From an uncultured Arcobacter sp. (GTDB taxonomy: Bacteria; Campylobacterota; Campylobacteria; Campylobacterales; Arcobacteraceae): a DNA stretch of 7,797 bases. How positions within the stretch are numbered: position 1 is the stretch's first letter; every line of letters starts with the position of its first letter. The DNA is taken from assembly GCA_937860115.1 (NCBI GenBank), contig CALMBI010000220.1:1-7797 (forward strand), in the 5' to 3' direction. This document shows positions 1 to 5,328 of the stretch, piece by piece. The notes beneath the pieces are model-generated. The model worked only from the letters and a program-made list of their open reading frames with translations, had not been told where the DNA came from and ran no database searches. Position numbers and translations under genes: made by a program.

Positions 1-723
1 ATCTTTAATTTCGTTATAAGAAAGTTCTTTCGAATCTTTTTTTCCATCAAGATAGATCACATGGTAACCAAATCTTGATTTCACTGGTTCTTTTGTGATT
101 GTTCCAATTTTTAAACTTGCTGCAGCTGATCCAAATTCTGGAACCATTTGATCTTGCATAAACCACCCAAGATCACCACCTTTTTTCGCTGATCCATCTG
201 TTGATTTTGCTTGTGCTATTTTTTCAAAATCTTTTTTAAGATTTTTTGATTTTAACAATGTTGAAATAATATCTTTTGCTTCTTTTTCAGTTTTTACTAA
301 AATGTGATTCGCTTTTAATTCGTTTGGTTTTTTCATATTAGCTTTGTTTTGATCATAATATTTTTTTGCTTGATCATCTGTTATTTTGATATCTTTAGCT
401 AAATCTTGCATATATAATTGAAGTGCTAAATCAAGCTTTACTTTTTCTAGTGTTTCTTTATAGAGTGAACTATTTACAACATTTGTTTTAGACGCAGCCA
501 AGCTTAAAAGTTTTCTTTCTATTAACTGATCAAGTACTTTTGTTTTATCAGCGTTATTTAGATTATTATAATTAGTATTTTGAGCTTTTAATAACATATC
601 AGCATCTTCTTGAGTGATTTGATAACTACCAACAGTAGCCAATACTTTATCAGCTGCTGATAGATTGGAAGTAAGAATTTGCATTGCTATAAAAGAGCCA
701 ACGATTATTTTTTTAGTCAACAT
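1..723 (-). CDS. Periplasmic parvulin-type peptidyl-prolyl cis-trans isomerase, PEB4/SurA-like (3' end outside window)
   Basis: I translated this by hand from an ATG at 721-723 on the minus strand; the frame stays open for 241 codons to the window edge, so the C-terminus is missing. Residues 1-23 look like a Sec signal peptide: a KK pair, a hydrophobic stretch and SAA before DK. An N-terminal helical chaperone-like region (about 24-130) follows. A parvulin rotamase domain (about 137-226) has the family signatures NHILVK, GGDLGWF, MVPEFGSAA and the FGYHVI end motif. The layout resembles Campylobacter PEB4 (Cj0596) and SurA/PrsA-type foldases, which help outer-membrane and periplasmic proteins fold by isomerising Xaa-Pro bonds. 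The start is supported by an AGGA at 729-732, five bases upstream. It is transcribed divergently from the response regulator gene across a shared 164-bp region. The family is certain; strict orthology to peb4 is inferred. Confidence 0.9.
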   Translation of the reverse strand, partial: MLTKKIIVGSFIAMQILTSNLSAADKVLATVGSYQITQEDADMLLKAQNTNYNNLNNADKTKVLDQLIERKLLSLAASKTNVVNSSLYKETLEKVKLDLALQLYMQDLAKDIKITDDQAKKYYDQNKANMKKPNELKANHILVKTEKEAKDIISTLLKSKNLKKDFEKIAQAKSTDGSAKKGGDLGWFMQDQMVPEFGSAAASLKIGTITKEPVKSRFGYHVIYLDGKKDSKELSYNEIKD

Positions 724-752
724 AGTTTTCCTTTGCCTTTTAAAATTGGGCG

Positions 753-758
753 ATTTTA
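753..758 (-). promoter_or_regulatory. Candidate -10 element for the isomerase gene
   Basis: Read on the minus strand, this is TAAAAT preceded by GGG, about 30 bases upstream of the isomerase start. It would give a leader of roughly 23 nt containing the AGGA ribosome binding site. No clear -35 is visible, which is common in Campylobacterota promoters. The call rests on position and -10 similarity only. Confidence 0.35.
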
Positions 759-798
759 CCCTAAATACCCTTATGAAATAACAAATTTGAAAATTTAA

Positions 799-815
799 CT
801 TAAAAACACTTTAAA
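799..815 (+). promoter_or_regulatory. Candidate CosR/HsrA-type operator (CTTAAA-N5-TTTAAA)
   Basis: Two hexamers, CTTAAA at 799-804 and TTTAAA at 810-815, are spaced 11 bp start to start. This is the direct-repeat geometry used by OmpR/PhoB-family dimers. From memory, the Helicobacter HsrA (HP1043) site is a tandem TTTAAG-like hexamer with a 5-base spacer near -35. The second hexamer sits 17 bp upstream of a possible -10 at 833-838, so bound regulator would contact the -35 region of its own gene. Autoregulation is inferred. In such AT-rich DNA a chance match is quite possible. Confidence 0.35.
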
Positions 816-855
816 ATTTCGATTTTTTATGGTACACTTCGATTTTTAAAATTTC
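811..855 (+). repeat. Overlapping short direct repeats in the regulator promoter
   Basis: TTAAAATTTC occurs at 811-820 and 846-855. TTCGATTTTT occurs at 818-827 and 838-847, exactly 20 bp apart, or about two helical turns. The copies overlap the proposed promoter and operator and may be further regulator contacts, or simply a small local duplication. Confidence 0.5.
833..838 (+). promoter_or_regulatory. Candidate -10 element for the response regulator-kinase operon
   Basis: TACACT is preceded by TGG, giving an extended -10 form, and lies 17 bp downstream of TTTAAA (810-815) as a weak -35. The predicted start near 845 leaves a leader of about 43 nt. A rival -10 is TAAAAT at 847-852. The sequence does not decide between them. 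Confidence 0.35.
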
Positions 856-887
856 AAAAAATAAAATTACGAAAAAGGAACACAATT

Positions 888-1577
888 ATGAGAATATTAA
901 TAGTGGAAGATGAAAGCACTTTAAACAGAACACTACAAGAGGGTCTACAGGACTTTGGATATCAAGTAGATGTAGCTGAGAATTTTAAAGACGCGGAATA
1001 CTTTATAGATATAAGAAATTATGATTTAGTACTTACAGATTGGATGTTACCAGATGGTGATGGAATTGAACTTACTAAAATTGTAAAAAATAGAAGTGCT
1101 AGAACATCTGTAGTAATAGTAAGTGCAAGAGATGATAAAGAAAGTGAAATTAAAGCTCTTAAAACAGGTGCAGATGATTATATTAAAAAACCATTTGATT
1201 TTGATGTACTACTTGCTAGAATTGAGTGCAGACTTAGATTTGGTGGAACAAGCACTATCAAAATCGATTCACTTGCAATCAATCCAGATGAAGAAAAAAT
1301 CACTTATGATGGTGTAGAGATCGAATTAAAAGGGAAACCATTTGAAGTATTAACTCACCTAGCAAGACATAGGGATCAAATTGTTTCTAAAGAACAATTA
1401 CTTGATGCAATTTGGGAAGAACCAGAATTGGTTACTCCAAATGTAATTGAAGTTGCTATTAATCAAATCAGACAAAAAATGGATAAACCACTAAATATCT
1501 CAACGATAGAAACGATTAGAAGAAGAGGATATAGATTTTGTTATCCACCAAAAGAAAATGAATTGATCGAAGAATAA
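888..1577 (+). CDS. cosR: OmpR/PhoB-family response regulator of the CosR/HsrA type
   Basis: The 229-residue protein has a receiver domain (about 1-118) and a winged-helix DNA-binding domain (about 123-220). All phosphorylation residues are present: E7 and D8 in the acidic pocket, D51 as acceptor, S79 and K101. The effector domain carries KGKPFEVLTHLARH, IVSKEQLLDAIW, NVIEVAINQIRQKMDKPL and RRRGYRFCYP. From memory these are almost identical to Campylobacter CosR (Cj0355c) and Helicobacter HsrA (HP1043), essential regulators of oxidative-stress and housekeeping genes. Cys218 matches the single cysteine proposed as a redox sensor in CosR; Cys113 is additional. The ATG is supported by AAGGA at 875-879. 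A histidine kinase gene follows after 28 bases, so unlike its orphan relatives it probably has a partner. Family and subgroup are firm from sequence similarity; the symbol is by resemblance. Confidence 0.93.
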   Translation: MRILIVEDESTLNRTLQEGLQDFGYQVDVAENFKDAEYFIDIRNYDLVLTDWMLPDGDGIELTKIVKNRSARTSVVIVSARDDKESEIKALKTGADDYIKKPFDFDVLLARIECRLRFGGTSTIKIDSLAINPDEEKITYDGVEIELKGKPFEVLTHLARHRDQIVSKEQLLDAIWEEPELVTPNVIEVAINQIRQKMDKPLNISTIETIRRRGYRFCYPPKENELIEE

Positions 1578-1588
1578 TTCGATCAATT
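1561..1588 (+). other. Hairpin spanning the regulator stop codon, upstream of the kinase
   Basis: AATTGATCGA (1561-1570) and TCGATCAATT (1579-1588) are perfect 10-bp inverted repeats around an 8-base loop that contains the TAA stop at 1575-1577. No T-run follows, so it is not a normal intrinsic terminator. It ends seven bases before the kinase ribosome binding site. It could stabilise the upstream message, tune the ratio of regulator to kinase, or be a protein-binding palindrome. Confidence 0.6.
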
Positions 1589-1605
1589 TCATCTAAAGGT
1601 GGCAC

Positions 1606-2898
1606 ATGAATAATAAAAGCATTTATGCTCAATTTTCAAAGAAACTTATCATTGCCACTTCCTTATTTATAATAGTAATCTCTTTTATGTTTTATGGTTT
1701 TACTAAAGCCACTTTATATGAAGAGATTACTGATAATCTTCTCAAAAAAGCAAGTATAATCCAGCAAGCAAGCATTAGTACTGTTATCAATCATGATAAT
1801 TTAAAACTTATCACTGAAGACAAATTAGTTGTTGATTTAGTATCTGTTTCAGAACTTCAAGATATATCTTTTAGAGAGTATCATAAAGATGGTAGTCACT
1901 ATATTGAGCTTTATTATCCTTTTGATATATCAAAACAAACTTTTATCAAAATTACTAAAAATATTGACAATACTGATGAGATGCTTCGTAAAATTTTTAG
2001 CAATGTGTTTATATTATCACTTGGTGGCCTTGTTATGGTTGTAATATATGCTTTAATGGTATCAAAAAATCTCCTTATACCAATAATTAATATTGCAAGA
2101 AGACTTTCAAATATGAATGAAAATTCACTAACAAAAATAGAAACAAATAGATTACCTATCGAATTTCATCCGCTTGCTACTTCAATAAATAATCTTACAA
2201 AAAAAATTGAGATGTATGTAAAATACCAAAAAGAACTCTTTATTGGAGCTGCACATGAACTCAAAACCCCTCTTGCGGTAATGAAACTTAAAAGTGAAGT
2301 GGTATTATTAAAACAAAGAGAACCTGAAAAATATCAAGAAACACTAAGGCTCTTTATTAGTGAAATAAATGGTATGGATAAAATGGTAAGCTCTATTTTA
2401 GATGTTGGTAGAGCAGAAGGTGCTCAATTTGAAAAACCAACAGAATTGGATGTGATTCATTTTATGCGTGATAGAGTCAATAATTATAAATTACTTGCAA
2501 ATGAAAAAAAGATTAAAATTGAATTTATTTGCGAAATTGAAAAATTTATAACAATTATTCAACCAACTCTTTTAAATCAAATTATTCAAAATTTTGTTCA
2601 AAATGCAATTAAATTTACACCTAATGAAAAAACAATTATAGTAAAAATTGCTTTACAAGATTCTGATATTATTATTAAAGTGATGGATGAAGGGATTGGA
2701 ATTGATGAAAACATAGATCTTTTCGCACCTTTTAAGCGAGTTGGAAAAGAACAAGGTGCTGGTCTTGGATTATTTTTAGCAAAAAGTGCTGCAGATGCAA
2801 TTGGTGGAGATATATCAATAGAAAATAGAAAAGATGGCGTTATTGGATCGGTTGCAACATTAAAATTGCAAACAAATCCAACGTGTAAATTAAAATAA
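1606..2898 (+). CDS. Membrane sensor histidine kinase, likely partner of the upstream regulator
   Basis: The 430-residue inner-membrane kinase has TM1 at about 14-33, a periplasmic sensor region at about 34-131 and TM2 at about 132-153. A HAMP-like linker at about 154-205 leads to the dimerisation/phosphoacceptor helix with the H-box AAHELKTPLA (His217). The ATPase domain shows the N-box QNAIKFTPN (Asn333), G1 box DEGIGI (361-366), F-box FAPFKR (373-378) and G2 box GAGLGL (384-389). All motifs for autophosphorylation are intact. The start ATG has AAAGGTGG about five bases upstream. The gene follows the CosR-type regulator directly, in the same direction, so it most likely phosphorylates Asp51 of that protein; this is inferred from position. 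The periplasmic region has no cysteine and no domain I recognise, so the signal is unknown. Confidence 0.93.
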   Translation: MNNKSIYAQFSKKLIIATSLFIIVISFMFYGFTKATLYEEITDNLLKKASIIQQASISTVINHDNLKLITEDKLVVDLVSVSELQDISFREYHKDGSHYIELYYPFDISKQTFIKITKNIDNTDEMLRKIFSNVFILSLGGLVMVVIYALMVSKNLLIPIINIARRLSNMNENSLTKIETNRLPIEFHPLATSINNLTKKIEMYVKYQKELFIGAAHELKTPLAVMKLKSEVVLLKQREPEKYQETLRLFISEINGMDKMVSSILDVGRAEGAQFEKPTELDVIHFMRDRVNNYKLLANEKKIKIEFICEIEKFITIIQPTLLNQIIQNFVQNAIKFTPNEKTIIVKIALQDSDIIIKVMDEGIGIDENIDLFAPFKRVGKEQGAGLGLFLAKSAADAIGGDISIENRKDGVIGSVATLKLQTNPTCKLK

Positions 2899-2903
2899 TT
2901 TTT

Positions 2904-2931
2904 TTTACAACTCTTTTTTAAGAGTTGTAAA
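2904..2931. terminator. Hairpin between convergent genes, possible weak bidirectional terminator
   Basis: TTTACAACTCTT (2904-2915) and AAGAGTTGTAAA (2920-2931) form a perfect 12-bp stem with a 4-base loop. It lies six bases after the kinase stop and includes the last codons and stop of the convergent CoA-binding gene. On the plus strand the T-run precedes the stem rather than following it, and on the minus strand an A-run follows. It therefore lacks the U-tract of an intrinsic terminator in either direction. Its position still suggests a role at the 3' ends of both transcripts. Confidence 0.45.
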
Positions 2932-3352
2932 TCATTGCATGTTCAATTTTTGTACAGTGGTTTTGTACAGCCTTGATTCCATTTTGTTGTGCCTTCTCCA
3001 TTGCTGCGTTATTAACTAACCCTAGCTGAGACCAAACACATTTAACATCACCTCTTTGTATACACTCATCAACAACCGTTGCAATAACATCTGGTTTTCT
3101 AAAAATATCAACCAAATCAACTTGTACTTTTATATCCAATAAACTTCTATATACTTTTTGCCCAAGTATCACATCTTCTTTTGGGTAGATTGGTAACACA
3201 GTAAAACCATGCTTTATTAAATATGCAGCAACTTTATTACTGGCTTTTGTTTCATCAGGACTGCATCCAACTATTGCTATAGTTTTTGTGTTTTCAAAGA
3301 TCTCTTTAAATTCCTCTTTTGGTGTGTTGATAACGGGAAATTCGCATTCCAT
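2918..3352 (-). CDS. CoA-binding domain protein, YccU-like (COG1832-type)
   Basis: This small 144-residue cytoplasmic protein consists of one Rossmann-like CoA-binding domain. Visible family features are TIAIVGCSPDETKASNKVA (about 23-41, the glycine-containing nucleotide loop), TVLPIYPKE, the conserved VDLVDIFRKPD, VWSQLGLVNNAA and a C-terminal cysteine in NHCTKIEH. The family resembles the CoA-binding domain of succinyl-CoA synthetase alpha but has no catalytic partner domain. Its cellular role is not established, so no function beyond CoA binding is assigned. Length is typical of the family. The start is supported by AAGGAG at 3358-3363, five bases upstream. It converges on the histidine kinase with only 19 bp between stops and diverges from the rhodanese gene, so it is probably transcribed alone. 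Confidence 0.9.
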   Translation of the reverse strand: MECEFPVINTPKEEFKEIFENTKTIAIVGCSPDETKASNKVAAYLIKHGFTVLPIYPKEDVILGQKVYRSLLDIKVQVDLVDIFRKPDVIATVVDECIQRGDVKCVWSQLGLVNNAAMEKAQQNGIKAVQNHCTKIEHAMIYNS

Positions 3353-3394
3353 TAATACTCCTTGTCTTTATTTTAATAAATTAATATAGATTTT

Positions 3395-3400
3395 ACTATA
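3395..3400 (-). promoter_or_regulatory. Candidate -10 element for the CoA-binding gene
   Basis: On the minus strand this reads TATAGT in the context GTTATAGTAA, giving a leader of about 35 nt. Other AT-rich hexamers nearby, including a TATAAT readable on either strand around 3460-3467, are competitors. The choice is weak. Confidence 0.25.
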
Positions 3401-3479
3401 ACTACTCTTAATATAAAAAAGCGAGATTGATAATTTTAATATTAATCAAATTTATTACTATTATAATATTTCTTTACAT

Positions 3480-3503
3480 TAGTAAAACTTATAGTAAAAC
3501 TTA
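3480..3503 (+). repeat. Perfect tandem duplication of a 12-bp unit upstream of the rhodanese gene
   Basis: TAGTAAAACTTA is present twice head to tail, at 3480-3491 and 3492-3503, with no mismatch, and is followed by AGC. It lies 47-24 bp upstream of the -35 of the proposed rhodanese promoter, a place where activators often bind. Tandem direct repeats of about one helical turn are typical binding sites for OmpR-like regulators, though 12 bp is slightly longer than their usual 10-11. It could also be a chance slippage product. Confidence 0.7.
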
Positions 3504-3526
3504 AGCAAAATACCAGTTAATAGGTG

Positions 3527-3555
3527 TTGCCATTTTTTTATAAATTTGTTATAGT
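3527..3555 (+). promoter_or_regulatory. Sigma70-type promoter for the rhodanese gene
   Basis: TTGCCA (3527-3532) and TATAGT (3550-3555) are separated by exactly 17 bp, and TG at 3547-3548 forms an extended -10. This is the best match to the housekeeping consensus in the window. The predicted start near 3562 leaves a leader of about 49 nt before the ATG. Confidence 0.6.
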
Positions 3556-3610
3556 TCTTTATTAACTTTTAGAAGGGTTAAAAAAATAAACATAACACAA
3601 GGAGTTTTTG

Positions 3611-4126
3611 ATGAAATTAGGAAAAGTGATTGTAGCTGCGAGCTTGGTTTTTGGATTAGCAAACGCTGAAGGTTTTGTAAACTATAAAGGTTTAACTCAC
3701 TCATTAAAAGAAGCTGCAAAAAAAGATGGAACAATTGCATCTACTGAAGATGTAAAAAAAGCTTTAGCATCTGCTGACTGGGCTGTTGTAGATGTAAGAA
3801 CTATGGATGAGTGGCAAGCTGCTAATATTCCAGGATCACAAAGAGTTGGTAGAGAATCACCAGAAAAAGCATTAGAAAGCATTGTTTTGGATGATAATGA
3901 TAAATTCATCAAACCAAATATTGTTGTAGTGTGTAATACAGCTTCTAGAGCTGCAATCGAAGCACAAGCATTTAGACAAATGGGATTTAAAGAAGTAAAA
4001 ATCTATGGAATTGAAACATGGATGAAAGAGTGCAATCCAGTAAATAACTGGTATTCAAATGTAGAAGCTGATAAAAAATCAAAAGCTAAATTTGGATCTG
4101 TTTTACCAGCATATTGTGCAAAATAA
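3611..4126 (+). CDS. Exported single-domain rhodanese-like protein
   Basis: The 171-residue product starts with a clear Sec signal peptide (about 1-19; K at 2 and 5, hydrophobic core, LANA before EG), so it is probably periplasmic. The rhodanese domain (about 45-140) shows WAVVDVRTMDEWQAANIPGS, with Asp61-Arg63 and the NIPGS form of the HIPGA motif. The active-site loop is Cys108-N-T-A-S-Arg113, followed by GFKEVKIYGIETW. Such proteins move sulfane sulfur through a cysteine persulfide; the natural donor and acceptor are unknown. Beyond the domain is a roughly 30-residue tail with Cys141 and Cys169 that could form a disulfide. I chose the ATG at 3611 over a TTG at 3608 because AAGGAG at 3599-3604 is then six bases away rather than three. 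It is monocistronic, with its own promoter and terminator. Periplasmic rhodaneses are frequent in sulfur-using Campylobacterota. Confidence 0.9.
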   Translation: MKLGKVIVAASLVFGLANAEGFVNYKGLTHSLKEAAKKDGTIASTEDVKKALASADWAVVDVRTMDEWQAANIPGSQRVGRESPEKALESIVLDDNDKFIKPNIVVVCNTASRAAIEAQAFRQMGFKEVKIYGIETWMKECNPVNNWYSNVEADKKSKAKFGSVLPAYCAK

Positions 4127-4149
4127 TTTACAATATAAAGTCTTAAAAC

Positions 4150-4182
4150 AAAAAAGCTCTAGAATTTTTCTAGAGCTTTTTT
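4150..4182. terminator. Strong bidirectional intrinsic terminator (rhodanese / ispG)
   Basis: AAAAAAGCTCTAGA (4150-4163) pairs with TCTAGAGCTTTTTT (4169-4182) around a 5-base loop. There is a T-run after the stem on the plus strand and, because of the leading A-run, also on the minus strand. It lies between the stop of the rhodanese gene and the stop of the convergent ispG gene, so it can end both transcripts. Confidence 0.92.
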
Positions 4183-4197
4183 AGTTTTCAAAATAGA

Positions 4198-5265
4198 TTA
4201 AAGTTCTTTCTGTTTTTCTGCTTCTTTTTCAACTTCTTCTAAAAATCTATCTAAAAGTTTATCTGTTGGAAGCTTTTCTATTACTTCACCTTTTTTAATA
4301 ATAAGGCCACTACCATTACCATAAGCTATTGCAACATCAGCACTTTTTGCTTCACCAATAGCATTAACAACACAACCCATAACAGAAAGATTAAGCGGTG
4401 TTGTAATATGAGCAGTCGCTTTTTCCACTTCAGCTACAGCACTTACTAAATCAGCTTCTATTCTACCACATGTTGGGCAAGAGATAATATTTACACCATT
4501 TTTGATTACACCAGCGTCTTTTAAAATGGCTCGACCTACTTCTATCTCTTTTTCAAGCTCACCTGTTATGGAAACTCTTAATGTATCCCCTATTCCATCA
4601 AGCAACAATGCCCCAAGTGCAATGGAAGATTTTATTGTACTATGAAAAAGTGTGCCAGCTTCTGTTACCCCAAGATGAAAAGGATAGTCATTCAATGGTC
4701 TAAGCATTCTATACGCTTCAACAGTTCTTTCTACATCACTTGCTTTAAGACTCACTTTAATATCTGTAAAGTCAAGATCTTCTAAGAATTTAATGTTGTA
4801 TAGTGCACTTTCAACCATCCCTTTTGCACTTTGTCCATATTTATCTTCAAATTGAGCTTCTAAACTTCCACAATTTACACCTATCCTAACAGGAAGGGAT
4901 CTCTCTTTACAAGCATTAATGATCTCTTTGATTCTCCCCTGCTCTCCAATATTTCCAGGATTAAATCGTATACAATCAACCCATTTCGCAGCTTCTAAAG
5001 CTAGTTTGTAATTAAAATGGATATCAGCAACGATAGGTAAACTTACTTGTTTTTTAATCTCTTTGAGAGCTAAAGCAGCTTTCATATCTGGAACAGCGAC
5101 CCTTACGATATCTGCCCCTGCAAAGTGAAGTTGTCTTATTTGTTCAACTGTTGCACTTACATCTTCTGTTTTTGTATAAGTCATTGACTGTACACTTATA
5201 GGAGCATCTCCACCTATGGCAACATTGCCAACATATATTTTTTTCGTTTTGTATCTTGTAATCAT
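4198..5265 (-). CDS. ispG: 4-hydroxy-3-methylbut-2-enyl-diphosphate synthase
   Basis: The 355-residue cytoplasmic iron-sulfur enzyme (GcpE) of the MEP pathway converts methylerythritol cyclodiphosphate to HMBPP by reductive dehydration, using electrons from ferredoxin or flavodoxin. The N-terminal TIM-barrel has GGDAPISVQSMT, GADIVRVAVPD, LPIVADIHFNYKLAL, RFNPGNIG and VRIGVNCGSLE. The C-terminal domain has ISCPTCGR (Cys263, Cys266) and MGCVVNAIGEAK (Cys298, Glu305), the three 4Fe-4S ligands and the catalytic glutamate. Length fits the short bacterial type (E. coli is 372). The ATG at 5265 is required because the next in-frame Met is residue 28, inside conserved sequence. No ribosome binding site precedes it; the bases before the ATG are CTACTTT. 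It diverges from cvpA across 63 bp and appears to be transcribed alone. Confidence 0.97.
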   Translation of the reverse strand: MITRYKTKKIYVGNVAIGGDAPISVQSMTYTKTEDVSATVEQIRQLHFAGADIVRVAVPDMKAALALKEIKKQVSLPIVADIHFNYKLALEAAKWVDCIRFNPGNIGEQGRIKEIINACKERSLPVRIGVNCGSLEAQFEDKYGQSAKGMVESALYNIKFLEDLDFTDIKVSLKASDVERTVEAYRMLRPLNDYPFHLGVTEAGTLFHSTIKSSIALGALLLDGIGDTLRVSITGELEKEIEVGRAILKDAGVIKNGVNIISCPTCGRIEADLVSAVAEVEKATAHITTPLNLSVMGCVVNAIGEAKSADVAIAYGNGSGLIIKKGEVIEKLPTDKLLDRFLEEVEKEAEKQKEL

Positions 5266-5272
5266 AAAGTAG

Positions 5273-5278
5273 ATTTTA
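5273..5278 (-). promoter_or_regulatory. Candidate extended -10 for ispG, implying a nearly leaderless message
   Basis: On the minus strand TGATAAAAT ends seven bases before the ispG ATG, so transcription would begin at or next to the start codon. This fits the missing ribosome binding site. The alternative is TATTAT further upstream, in the near-palindrome GATATAATATC at 5289-5299, which would give a leader of about 20 nt still without a Shine-Dalgarno. Confidence 0.35.
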
Positions 5279-5290
5279 TCAAAATGAAGA

Positions 5291-5296
5291 TATAAT
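5291..5296 (+). promoter_or_regulatory. -10 element for the cvpA-lysS-glyA operon
   Basis: A perfect TATAAT lies 32 bases upstream of the cvpA ATG, giving a leader of about 26 nt. No good -35 is visible at 16-18 bp, as is usual for Campylobacterota. It lies within about 20 bp of the candidate ispG -10 elements on the other strand, so the two polymerases may compete. Confidence 0.5.
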
Positions 5297-5328
5297 ATCC
5301 CACAAAAAAAACAACTAATGGCGGAAAT

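Noticed and set aside
724..887. Search for a small RNA or riboswitch in the divergent region
   Set aside because: No stable GC-containing stem or terminator is visible; promoter elements and short repeats account for the space.
3436..3445. TTAATATTAA palindrome in the region upstream of the CoA-binding gene
   Set aside because: Such short AT palindromes are expected by chance in sequence this AT-rich; nothing else marks it.
3608..3610. TTG as the start of the rhodanese gene
   Set aside because: It would place the ribosome binding site only three bases away and merely adds one residue before the ATG, which has ideal spacing.
3697..3912. Minus-strand open frame opposite the rhodanese gene
   Set aside because: Antisense shadow of a gene with clear signal peptide and active-site motif; no independent support.
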